DNA from: Pseudomonas fulva NBRC 16637 = DSM 17717
GTDB taxonomy: Bacteria; Pseudomonadota; Gammaproteobacteria; Pseudomonadales; Pseudomonadaceae
Reading direction: 5' to 3'
Assembly: GCF_000730565.1 (NCBI RefSeq)
Contig: NZ_BBIQ01000011.1
Location: 62,001 to 126,000 of the forward strand
DNA length: 64,000 nucleotides
Shown here: positions 58,126-64,000 of the stretch, piece by piece
How the letters are laid out: every line of letters begins with the position of its first letter
How positions within the stretch are numbered: the first letter of the stretch is position 1
Made by a program: the position numbers and the translations under genes
Notes under the pieces: model-generated
Database searches by the model: none
What the model was told of the DNA's origin: nothing
What the model saw: the letters and a program-made list of their open reading frames with translations, nothing else

Positions 58126-59235
58126 CTAGGATAGATCCGGCAAACGCTGTTCAAGGCAGGTCGGTGGCGCAACAGCCCAATGTTGCGGCAGATTGATGAA
58201 GTCCACCAGCTCTCGCAGTCGGCCTTGATCACGGCCGGTAAAAGCGAAGCACAGGCGTGTCAGGTGCCCAAAATCCCCGGTCTCGTTTTCGACATTGCTG
58301 TCAGGCGTTTGCTCGAAGCTGCCGCTCAGGCAGAGATCACTAAACCGCTCGCCAATTGCGTGCAACGCTTCGGGCGTGAGTGGCCGGTGCATGCGCAGGA
58401 CGAACTGGCGTTTCAGCCAGCGGCTGGAGTGGTAGTTTCGGTAAAACTGATTGATTTCCTCGACAGCTTCGTCAGCACTGTGCACCAGGCGCAGCAGCTT
58501 GAGGTCGCCTGGGAGGATGTAGCGGTTGTCTTGCAACTGATGGCGAATGAACGTCAGGCAGTCCTGCCAGAAAGTACCCTGCGGCGAGTCCAACAGCACC
58601 ACCGGTACCAGCGGGCTCTTGCCTGTCTGGATAAGCGTCAGCACTTCCAGTGCCTCATCGAGCGTACCGAACCCTCCGGGGCACAACACCAGCGCGTCTG
58701 CTTCCTTGACGAAAAACAACTTGCGAATGAAAAAGAAGTGAAACGACAGCAGCTTGTCGGTGCCGTCTATGGTTGGGTTGGCATGTTGCTCGAAGGGCAG
58801 GGTGATGTTGAAGCCAAGGCTGTTGTCGGCGCCTGAACCTTCATGGGCGGCGGCCATGATACCGCCACCACCCCCGGTGATGACCATCAGGTCCGAGCGG
58901 GCCAGCGCAGCACCCAGCTCACGGGCCAGGGCATACATGGGATGCTCCAGCGGCGTACGCGCCGAGCCGAAGACGGTGACCTTGCGGCGATGCTTGTGGC
59001 GACGCAGTGCGCGAAAGGACTGGTCGAGTTCGCGCAGCGCTTGCAGGGTGATCTTGGTGCTCCAGCGGTCGGCATCGTCATGGGCCATGCGCAGGACCGT
59101 CAGCATCATGTCGCGATAGAGGGGCAGGTTGGGGCTATCGGGGGCCACGCGTTCGAGTTGCGCGTCGATGTAGCTCAGGTCGATGTCATGATCGCGGAAG
59201 TGGCTGTAAAGCAGGTCATTCGATTGATAGGGCAT
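58126..59235 (-). CDS. Long LOG-family protein
   Basis: A 369-residue protein with a central Rossmann-like LOG domain: KVTVFGSARTPLEHPMY, MVITGGGGGIMAAAHEGS, FFIRKLFFVKEADALVLCPGGFGTLDEALEVL. LOG enzymes release the base from nucleotide 5'-monophosphates and are often misannotated as lysine decarboxylases. This version has about 85 extra N-terminal residues and about 110 extra C-terminal residues (after QFVLRMHRP) that typical 190-residue LOG proteins lack. Substrate is unknown. GGAG precedes the ATG at 59235. It converges on recX and is next to a small secreted protein. Confidence 0.88.
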   Translation of the reverse strand: MPYQSNDLLYSHFRDHDIDLSYIDAQLERVAPDSPNLPLYRDMMLTVLRMAHDDADRWSTKITLQALRELDQSFRALRRHKHRRKVTVFGSARTPLEHPMYALARELGAALARSDLMVITGGGGGIMAAAHEGSGADNSLGFNITLPFEQHANPTIDGTDKLLSFHFFFIRKLFFVKEADALVLCPGGFGTLDEALEVLTLIQTGKSPLVPVVLLDSPQGTFWQDCLTFIRHQLQDNRYILPGDLKLLRLVHSADEAVEEINQFYRNYHSSRWLKRQFVLRMHRPLTPEALHAIGERFSDLCLSGSFEQTPDSNVENETGDFGHLTRLCFAFTGRDQGRLRELVDFINLPQHWAVAPPTCLEQRLPDLS

Positions 59236-59353
59236 GCAACTTCTCCTTCTGCACCTCATCAATCTAGCCCTTTAGCACCGGTCACGCCCAGCCCATATCA
59301 GGGCGTCGGGCGCATGAGGGCGCCCGGACGGGGCTTGAGCGGTAGTCGAAGAT

Positions 59354-59773
59354 TTACTTCTTCTTGTTACCGGCAACGCAGCTGGCGCTGTCGAAGGCCT
59401 GATCCATCAACGGCTGATTGGTCTTGTAGACCGTGAAGCGGTACACCATCACTGCGCCCTTGGACATCAGGTTGCGGAACCCGCTGTTGCGGCAAACGCT
59501 GTCGCCCAACTGGCTACGCACCTGCTCAGGGTTGGCCTGCATGCGCGCAGCATGGTCGGCGCGTACGCTGAGATGATTGATCAGGGCCTTGCCTTCGACG
59601 GTATAGCCTTGGTCGAGAATGTCTTCGTTGATGGCGCGGGGTGTGCCGACGCTGCTTTCCTTGGCAACCTTTTGCAGCATCGTGTTCAGGTCATAGTCCT
59701 GCTTGGAAGCCGCCTGGGCTGCAAGTGGCAATGCGAGCAGCAAGCTCAGGGCGGGGGCGATAAGGCGCAGCAT
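59354..59773 (-). CDS. Small secreted protein, PA3611-like
   Basis: A 139-residue exported protein. The signal peptide is clear (MLRLIAPALSLLLALPLAAQA, cut before ASKQD). The mature part contains ESSVGTPRAINEDILDQGY, DSVCRNSGFRNLMSKGAVMVYRF and a final SASCVAGNKKK. The pattern of two cysteines and a Y-x-F strand resembles the P. aeruginosa PA3611 family (quorum-sensing-regulated virulence factor). I infer that from memory. The two cysteines probably form a disulfide. AGGAGAG precedes the start. Function is unknown. Confidence 0.8.
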   Translation of the reverse strand: MLRLIAPALSLLLALPLAAQAASKQDYDLNTMLQKVAKESSVGTPRAINEDILDQGYTVEGKALINHLSVRADHAARMQANPEQVRSQLGDSVCRNSGFRNLMSKGAVMVYRFTVYKTNQPLMDQAFDSASCVAGNKKK

Positions 59774-59983
59774 GGATCTCTCCTGGTTCGGTGACTGGCG
59801 CTTGGACAGGCAAGGACAGGCGGCGTTCCGTAATCGCTGCCGCCCGTATGGCGCTTGAAATCGCGAGTATAGGGGCGCACTGGTCGTCTGCACAGCAACT
59901 GGCCAGCATTCTGGTAAACTGCCGGCCGTTTTCAATCGAGCAATTGCTGTGACTGCCACCTCTCTTCTGCACCGCGTGCCGGC

Positions 59984-60694
59984 ATGAGTCATGCCGTCGC
60001 ACGGCTGCGCGCCGAACGCCTGGCACGCAGCAACAAACCCTTCGTCGCACGCGGCTCACGTGCCGAGCGTTGCCCGGGCTGCCGGGTCATCGCCACGCAT
60101 TGCCTGTGTGACTGGAAGCCCAGTGTCAGTGCCGAGTCGGGCATCTGCCTGTTGATGCACGATACCGAGCCGCTCAAGCCAACCAACACCGGCTGGCTCA
60201 TCGCTGACCTGATCGAAGACACATCAGCCTTCGGCTGGCTGCGAACCTCGGTAAACGAAGGCTTGCTGGCATTGCTCGATGACCCGCAATGGCAGCCGTA
60301 CATCGTGTTCCCGGGTGAATTCGTGGCGCCGGAGCGCGTCGTGACGGACGTGGTGCGCTCGCCTGAGAAGCGGCCATTGTTCATCCTGCTCGACGCCACC
60401 TGGACCGAGGCGCGCAAGATGTTCCGCAAAAGTCCGTACCTGGAGCGTTTTCCGGTGCTCAGCCTGCAGCCCGAGCAGATGTCGCGCTACCGCCTGCGCC
60501 GCTCGCGGCGCGATGACCACTTCTGCACGGCGGAAGTAGCCGCCATGTGCCTGGACCTGGCTGGGGACCACCTCGCCTCACAGGCACTGGATGCCTATCT
60601 GGACGTCTTCAGCTTGCACTACCTCAGTGGCAAGCGTCGCCTGCCTCTGGATGAGCAGGATGCTGTTCACCAGCGCCTGCATACCTTCCTATAG
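59984..60694 (+). CDS. tRNA-uridine aminocarboxypropyltransferase (DTW domain, TapT-like)
   Basis: A 236-residue DTW-domain protein that probably makes acp3U in tRNA (position 47 in E. coli) using SAM. The N-terminus has a Cys cluster, CPGCRVIATHCLCDW. The central motif DATWTEARKMFRKSP carries the D-x-T-W core with an inserted Ala, and SRYRLRRSRRDDHFCTAE follows. E. coli has two DTW paralogues (TapT and YfiP/TrmH-type names vary), so I leave the symbol empty. It is divergent from the secreted-protein gene; a TAAACT -10 candidate lies near 59915. Confidence 0.88.
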   Translation: MSHAVARLRAERLARSNKPFVARGSRAERCPGCRVIATHCLCDWKPSVSAESGICLLMHDTEPLKPTNTGWLIADLIEDTSAFGWLRTSVNEGLLALLDDPQWQPYIVFPGEFVAPERVVTDVVRSPEKRPLFILLDATWTEARKMFRKSPYLERFPVLSLQPEQMSRYRLRRSRRDDHFCTAEVAAMCLDLAGDHLASQALDAYLDVFSLHYLSGKRRLPLDEQDAVHQRLHTFL

Positions 60695-60869
60695 TCCAAG
60701 GGGCAGCCTACCGGCTTTGGTTCATAATGGCCGGCATGCCGCCGAGGCGGGTTGAACGACTGGCAGGCTGGCTTGACCTTTGCCGTTGCCGCTCGGCATC
60801 CTTGGCGCCGATTCCCGCCAACGTGCCCGTGTCGACGGGCCCTTGGTACAGAACAGGATCCTTAGATCG

Positions 60870-61520
60870 ATGGCCACATATGAAATCCTGATTGCCGATG
60901 ACCACCCGCTGTTTCGCGGTGCACTGCGCCAGGCCGTAACCCTGGGCATGGGCCCGGACGTGCGCCTGGTGGAAGTGGCAAGTATCGCCGAGCTGGAAAA
61001 CCGCCTGAGCGAGAAGGCAGACTGGGACCTGGTGCTGCTGGACCTGAACATGCCGGGTGCCTATGGTTTTTCCGGATTGGTCCTGCTGCGCGGGCAGTAC
61101 CCGCAGATACCGGTGGTGATGGTTTCGGCGCAGGAGGAGGCTGCGGTCGTGGTCAAGTCCCGCGAGTTCGGCGCCAGCGGGTTCATTCCCAAATCGAGCA
61201 CCCTTGAAGTGATTCAGGATGCGGTGCGCAAAGTGCTCGATGGCGACGTGTGGTGGCCACCGCAGGCGTTCGAGAAGGTCGATGTGCCTGCCGAAGCGAA
61301 GGCTGCCAGCGAAGGCCTCGCTAGCCTCACGCCGCAGCAGTTTCGGGTGCTGACCATGGTCTGCGAGGGCTTGCTGAACAAGCAGATCGCCTACGAGCTG
61401 AGTGTGTCCGAAGCTACCATCAAGGCCCATGTGACGGCCATTTTCCGCAAACTGGGCGTGCGCACGCGCACCCAGGCCGCTTTGTTGCTGCAACAACTTG
61501 AATCGGTTGCAAGCACCTGA
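60870..61520 (+). CDS. erdR: NarL/LuxR-type response regulator, ErdR-like
   Basis: A 216-residue response regulator. The receiver domain has ILIADDHPLF, phosphoacceptor D58 (LLDLNMPG), VMVSAQE and the switch lysine in FIPKSS. The C-terminal LuxR helix-turn-helix is LTPQQFRVLTMVCEGLLNKQIAYELSVSEATIKAHV (split around 61327-61434). The neighbour dgkA matches P. aeruginosa PA3603-PA3604, where PA3604 is ErdR, controlling ethanol and acetate metabolism with the sensor MxtR. No sensor kinase is adjacent, as expected for this orphan-like regulator. In-frame codons upstream to 60780 are leader. Confidence 0.85.
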   Translation: MATYEILIADDHPLFRGALRQAVTLGMGPDVRLVEVASIAELENRLSEKADWDLVLLDLNMPGAYGFSGLVLLRGQYPQIPVVMVSAQEEAAVVVKSREFGASGFIPKSSTLEVIQDAVRKVLDGDVWWPPQAFEKVDVPAEAKAASEGLASLTPQQFRVLTMVCEGLLNKQIAYELSVSEATIKAHVTAIFRKLGVRTRTQAALLLQQLESVAST

Positions 61521-61593
61521 CTGTACGTGGCTTCACGCTTTTTTGACCCTTGCCAGCCTAGTCTGCCGGCCTTTTTGTAGCTAAGCGAACCTC

Positions 61594-61962
61594 ATGACGC
61601 CATCACCTTTTAAGGGCCAGACTGGCCTGAAACGAATCCTCAACGCCGCAGGCTATTCCCTGGACGGGCTGCGCGCCGCCTTCAAGGGCGAGGCTGCGTT
61701 CCGCCAGCTGGTGCTGCTCAACGTCGTGCTGGTGCCTGTTGCATTCTGGTTGCCGGTAAGCCGTGCGGAGCGGGCGATCATGATCGCGGTGTGCCTGCTT
61801 GGACTGATCGTCGAGCTGTTCAATTCGGCGGTGGAGGCGGCGATCGATCGCATTTCTCTCGAACGCCACCCGTTGTCGAAAAACGCCAAGGACATGGGCA
61901 GCGCTGCCCAGCTGGTGTCGTTGTGCATGGTGGCGATCGTGTGGGGCGTGATCCTGCTGTAG
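61594..61962 (+). CDS. dgkA: Diacylglycerol kinase DgkA
   Basis: Small inner-membrane kinase that recycles diacylglycerol from osmoregulated glucan synthesis and LPS modification to phosphatidate. The 122-residue product has three membrane segments and the signature ELFNSAVEAAIDRIS (near 71-85). Length equals the E. coli enzyme. It follows erdR by 73 bases. Confidence 0.96.
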   Translation: MTPSPFKGQTGLKRILNAAGYSLDGLRAAFKGEAAFRQLVLLNVVLVPVAFWLPVSRAERAIMIAVCLLGLIVELFNSAVEAAIDRISLERHPLSKNAKDMGSAAQLVSLCMVAIVWGVILL

Positions 61963-61994
61963 AGCTGCACCGTGGGGCGCAGCGCCTGGACGGC

Positions 61995-62921
61995 TCAGGC
62001 GATGGGCGGCAGCACGATCTCGTCGCTGCGCGTGACGCCAGCTGTGAAGTGGCGACAGAGTTCCAGAAACTCGCGCATCGCCGAGGTCTGGTATTTCTGC
62101 TTGTGCCAGATGAAGTAGAACTGGCGCATCAAGTCCACCTCGGGTGTTTCCACTGCCACCAGGCTGCCTCGGCGAAAGGCATCGCGCAGGGCGAGGCGTG
62201 AAATGCATCCGATGCCCAGGCCCGATTCCACGGCGCGCTTGATGGCCTCGGTGTGCTCCAGTTCCAGGCGGATGTCCAGCTGTGCGCGGTGGTGCCGCAT
62301 GGCCTGGTCGAACGTCAGGCGCGTGCCCGAGCCTTGCTCGCGCAGGATCCAGGCCTCACGGGCCAGCGTGGCGATGTCGGCGCGGCCCTGCCTGGCCAAT
62401 GGATGTTGAGGGGCGCAGAACACCACCAGTTCATCCGCCACCCAAGGCTGCACCTCAAGGTCCGGATGATTGCAATCACCTTCGATCAGACCCAGGTCAA
62501 TTTCGTGGTGGGCAACTTGCTGCACGATATGCACGGTATTTTGTACGTGCAGCTTCACCTGGCTTTCGGGGTGTCGCTGCATGAAGCTGCCGATCAGCAG
62601 GGTTGCCAAGTAGTTGCCAATGGTGAGCGTAGCGCCCACGGCGAGGGAGCCGAAGCCTGACTTGCCGTTGAGCAGGTCCTCGATCTCCTTGGCCTGGTCC
62701 AGTAACGCCACAGCTTGTGGCAGCAACTGGTGACCCAAGGCATTGAGGCTCAGGCGCTTGCCCGCGCGGTCGAACAGCTGGCAACTGCTCTGGCGCTCAA
62801 GCTCGGTGATGGAGGTGCTGGCAGCCGACTGCGACAGCGCGAGCACGCTGGCAGCGCGTGAAACGCTCTGGTGCTGGGCGACGGCCACGAAGACCTGCAG
62901 TTGACGTAGTGTGAATCGCAT
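61995..62921 (-). CDS. finR: LysR-family regulator FinR
   Basis: A 308-residue LysR-type regulator starting MRFTLRQLQVFVAVAQHQSVSRAA, with the winged helix-turn-helix continuing through SVLALSQSAASTSITELE. The effector domain follows (FGSLAVGATLTIGNYLATLL). It is divergent from fpr. In P. putida FinR is known to activate fpr under superoxide and osmotic stress. Name transfer rests on this divergent pair and the LysR type. An in-frame upstream extension to 62996 lies in the promoter region. Confidence 0.88.
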   Translation of the reverse strand: MRFTLRQLQVFVAVAQHQSVSRAASVLALSQSAASTSITELERQSSCQLFDRAGKRLSLNALGHQLLPQAVALLDQAKEIEDLLNGKSGFGSLAVGATLTIGNYLATLLIGSFMQRHPESQVKLHVQNTVHIVQQVAHHEIDLGLIEGDCNHPDLEVQPWVADELVVFCAPQHPLARQGRADIATLAREAWILREQGSGTRLTFDQAMRHHRAQLDIRLELEHTEAIKRAVESGLGIGCISRLALRDAFRRGSLVAVETPEVDLMRQFYFIWHKQKYQTSAMREFLELCRHFTAGVTRSDEIVLPPIA

Positions 62922-62929
62922 ATCGATAT
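62920..62929. promoter_or_regulatory. Palindrome at the finR start, candidate operator
   Basis: ATATCGATAT is a perfect 10-bp palindrome overlapping the finR start codon, with further related AT-rich words up to about 62965 (CCGATAA, TTGATAA). It is a candidate FinR site or autoregulatory site. Confidence 0.45.
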
Positions 62930-62958
62930 AACCGATAACACATATCTTGATAATCCAG

Positions 62959-62987
62959 TTAACAGATATTGTCGCTGCCCCTAAACT
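62959..62987 (+). promoter_or_regulatory. Candidate fpr promoter
   Basis: TTAACA (62959-62964) and TAAACT (62982-62987) are spaced 17 bases, a good sigma-70 match, giving a leader of about 50 bases before fpr. Confidence 0.65.
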
Positions 62988-63042
62988 ATCGCGCAACTCT
63001 GCGCCTCGTGCGCGCTGCGACTTTTTTCAGGAGCCCCATTAG

Positions 63043-63822
63043 ATGAGCAACATGAACCACGAACGTGTCCTCAGTGTGCACCACTGGAACGACACGCTGT
63101 TCAGCTTCAAGTGCACCCGTGATCCGGGGCTGCGCTTCGAGAACGGTCAGTTCGTGATGATCGGCCTGCAGCAGGACTCCGGCCGTCCGCTCATGCGCGC
63201 CTACTCCATCGCCTCGCCGAACTGGGAGGAGCACCTGGAGTTCTTCAGCATCAAGGTGCCCGACGGCCCGCTGACCTCGCAGCTGCAGCACCTGAAGGAA
63301 GGCGATGAGATCATCATCAGCAAGAAGCCTACCGGTACGCTGGTGCTCGACGACCTCAACCCTGGCAAGCACTTGTACCTGCTCAGCACCGGCACTGGCC
63401 TGGCGCCGTTCATGAGCGTGATCCAGGACCCTGAAACCTACGAGCGTTTCGAGAAGGTGATCTTGGTCCACGGCGTGCGCTACGTGAACGAAGTGGCCTA
63501 CCGTGAGTTCATCACAGAGCACTTGCCGCAGAACGAATTCTTCGGCGATGCCGTACGCGAAAAGCTGATCTATTACCCGACCGTTACCCGCGAGCCTTTC
63601 GAGAATCAGGGCCGTCTGACCGACCTGATGCGCAGCGGCAAGTTGTTCAGCGACATCGGCCTGCCGCCGATCAACCCGCAGGATGACCGCGCGATGATTT
63701 GCGGCAGCCCGAGCATGCTCGATGAGACCAGCGAAGTGCTGGACAGCTTCGGCCTGAAAATCTCCCCACGCATGCGCGAGCCGGGCGATTACCTGATCGA
63801 GCGAGCGTTCGTCGAGAAGTAA
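63043..63822 (+). CDS. fpr: Ferredoxin-NADP+ reductase Fpr
   Basis: FAD enzyme that passes electrons between NADPH and ferredoxin or flavodoxin and supports oxidative-stress defence. The 259-residue product has the FAD-binding RAYSIASPNWEEHLEFFSI, the NADP region LLSTGTGLAPFMSVI and MICGSPSMLDETSEVL, and ends in ERAFVEK, the bacterial (subclass I) C-terminus. CAGGAG precedes the ATG. It is divergent from its regulator finR and closed by a strong terminator. Confidence 0.97.
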   Translation: MSNMNHERVLSVHHWNDTLFSFKCTRDPGLRFENGQFVMIGLQQDSGRPLMRAYSIASPNWEEHLEFFSIKVPDGPLTSQLQHLKEGDEIIISKKPTGTLVLDDLNPGKHLYLLSTGTGLAPFMSVIQDPETYERFEKVILVHGVRYVNEVAYREFITEHLPQNEFFGDAVREKLIYYPTVTREPFENQGRLTDLMRSGKLFSDIGLPPINPQDDRAMICGSPSMLDETSEVLDSFGLKISPRMREPGDYLIERAFVEK

Positions 63823-63842
63823 GGCGCGCTCAGCATGACCAG

Positions 63843-63879
63843 ACGGTCCGTTGACCCCGCGTCAACGGACCGTTTTTTT
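63843..63879 (+). terminator. fpr intrinsic terminator
   Basis: ACGGTCCGTTGAC (63843-63855) pairs perfectly with GTCAACGGACCGT (63861-63873) over CCCGC, followed by T residues. Confidence 0.93.
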
Positions 63880-63901
63880 GCCTGCTTCATCACTCAGGCC
63901 G

Positions 63902-64000
63902 CTATTCGACCCGCGTCTGGCCGCTGTAGACCAGCAGCTGCCTGCAACGTTTGCACAGGTACCGACGGCCTTGCCCTACCAGCGCATGCCGCTGCGCCGT
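63902..64000 (-). CDS. C-terminal end of an SprT-like protein
   Basis: The minus strand at the right edge encodes a 32-residue C-terminus containing VGQGRRYLCKRCRQLLVYSG and ending at a TAG at 63902-63904. The CxxC in a basic context fits the C-terminal zinc ribbon of SprT-family proteins. The rest lies outside the window, so the call is tentative. Confidence 0.6.
   Translation of the reverse strand, partial: TAQRHALVGQGRRYLCKRCRQLLVYSGQTRVE

Overview
This window is a stretch of core chromosome from a Pseudomonas, very probably of the P. putida group. The gene order is the conserved fluorescent-pseudomonad order: rpsB-tsf-pyrH-frr-uppS-cdsA-dxr-rseP-bamA-skp-lpxD-fabZ-lpxA-lpxB-rnhB-dnaE-accA-tilS-pyrG-kdsA-eno-ftsB-ispD, then truD-surE-pcm-nlpD-rpoS-rsmZ-fdxA-mutS-cinA-recA-recX. 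The DNA is GC-rich with strong GC3 bias. The FinR/Fpr pair at the right end and the Gac/Rsm RNA downstream of rpoS are Pseudomonas hallmarks. I assign the group from gene content and remembered gene order, not from a database comparison.

Layout. Positions 1-17.5 kb are mostly on the minus strand. They hold the start of plsB, a cold-shock protein, a small unknown protein, rlmA-dapE, a large GH17/GT2 glucan synthase, a sulfur-transfer/tRNA ct6A set (tcdA facing csdA-csdE), dapD, a Spx/ArsC-like protein, a CPA1 Na+/H+ antiporter, and the map-glnD-dapC unit. Three genes of the succinylase lysine/diaminopimelate pathway (dapE, dapD, dapC) therefore lie within about 11 kb but in separate units. Positions 17.8-43.8 kb are one long plus-strand series for translation (rpsB, tsf, frr), isoprenoid carrier synthesis (uppS, dxr, ispD), phospholipid, lipid A and Kdo synthesis (cdsA, lpxD, fabZ, lpxA, lpxB, kdsA), outer-membrane assembly (rseP, bamA, skp), replication (dnaE, rnhB), fatty acids (accA), nucleotides (pyrH, pyrG), tRNA-Ile lysidine (tilS), glycolysis (eno) and division (ftsB). 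Many neighbours overlap by 1-4 bases.

Positions 43.9-47 kb hold a glutathione-dependent formaldehyde detoxification module (LysR regulator, frmA, fghA) inserted between ispD and ispF, which are often adjacent or fused elsewhere. Positions 47-53 kb hold ispF, truD, surE, pcm, nlpD, rpoS, the small RNA rsmZ and ferredoxin fdxA. This region carries the clearest regulatory signals: a PsrA-type palindrome inside nlpD upstream of rpoS, and a GacA-type box upstream of an RNA with seven GGA motifs. Positions 53-64 kb hold mutS, cinA, recA (with a LexA box), recX, a long LOG-family protein, a small secreted protein, a DTW-domain tRNA-modifying enzyme, an ErdR-type response regulator, dgkA, finR and fpr, and the tail of an SprT-like gene.

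I see no insertion sequence, prophage, CRISPR array, tRNA or rRNA gene. I found no evidence of a new multi-gene system. The interest lies in regulatory elements, hairpins, the long LOG protein, the small uncharacterised proteins, and the organisation of split pathways.
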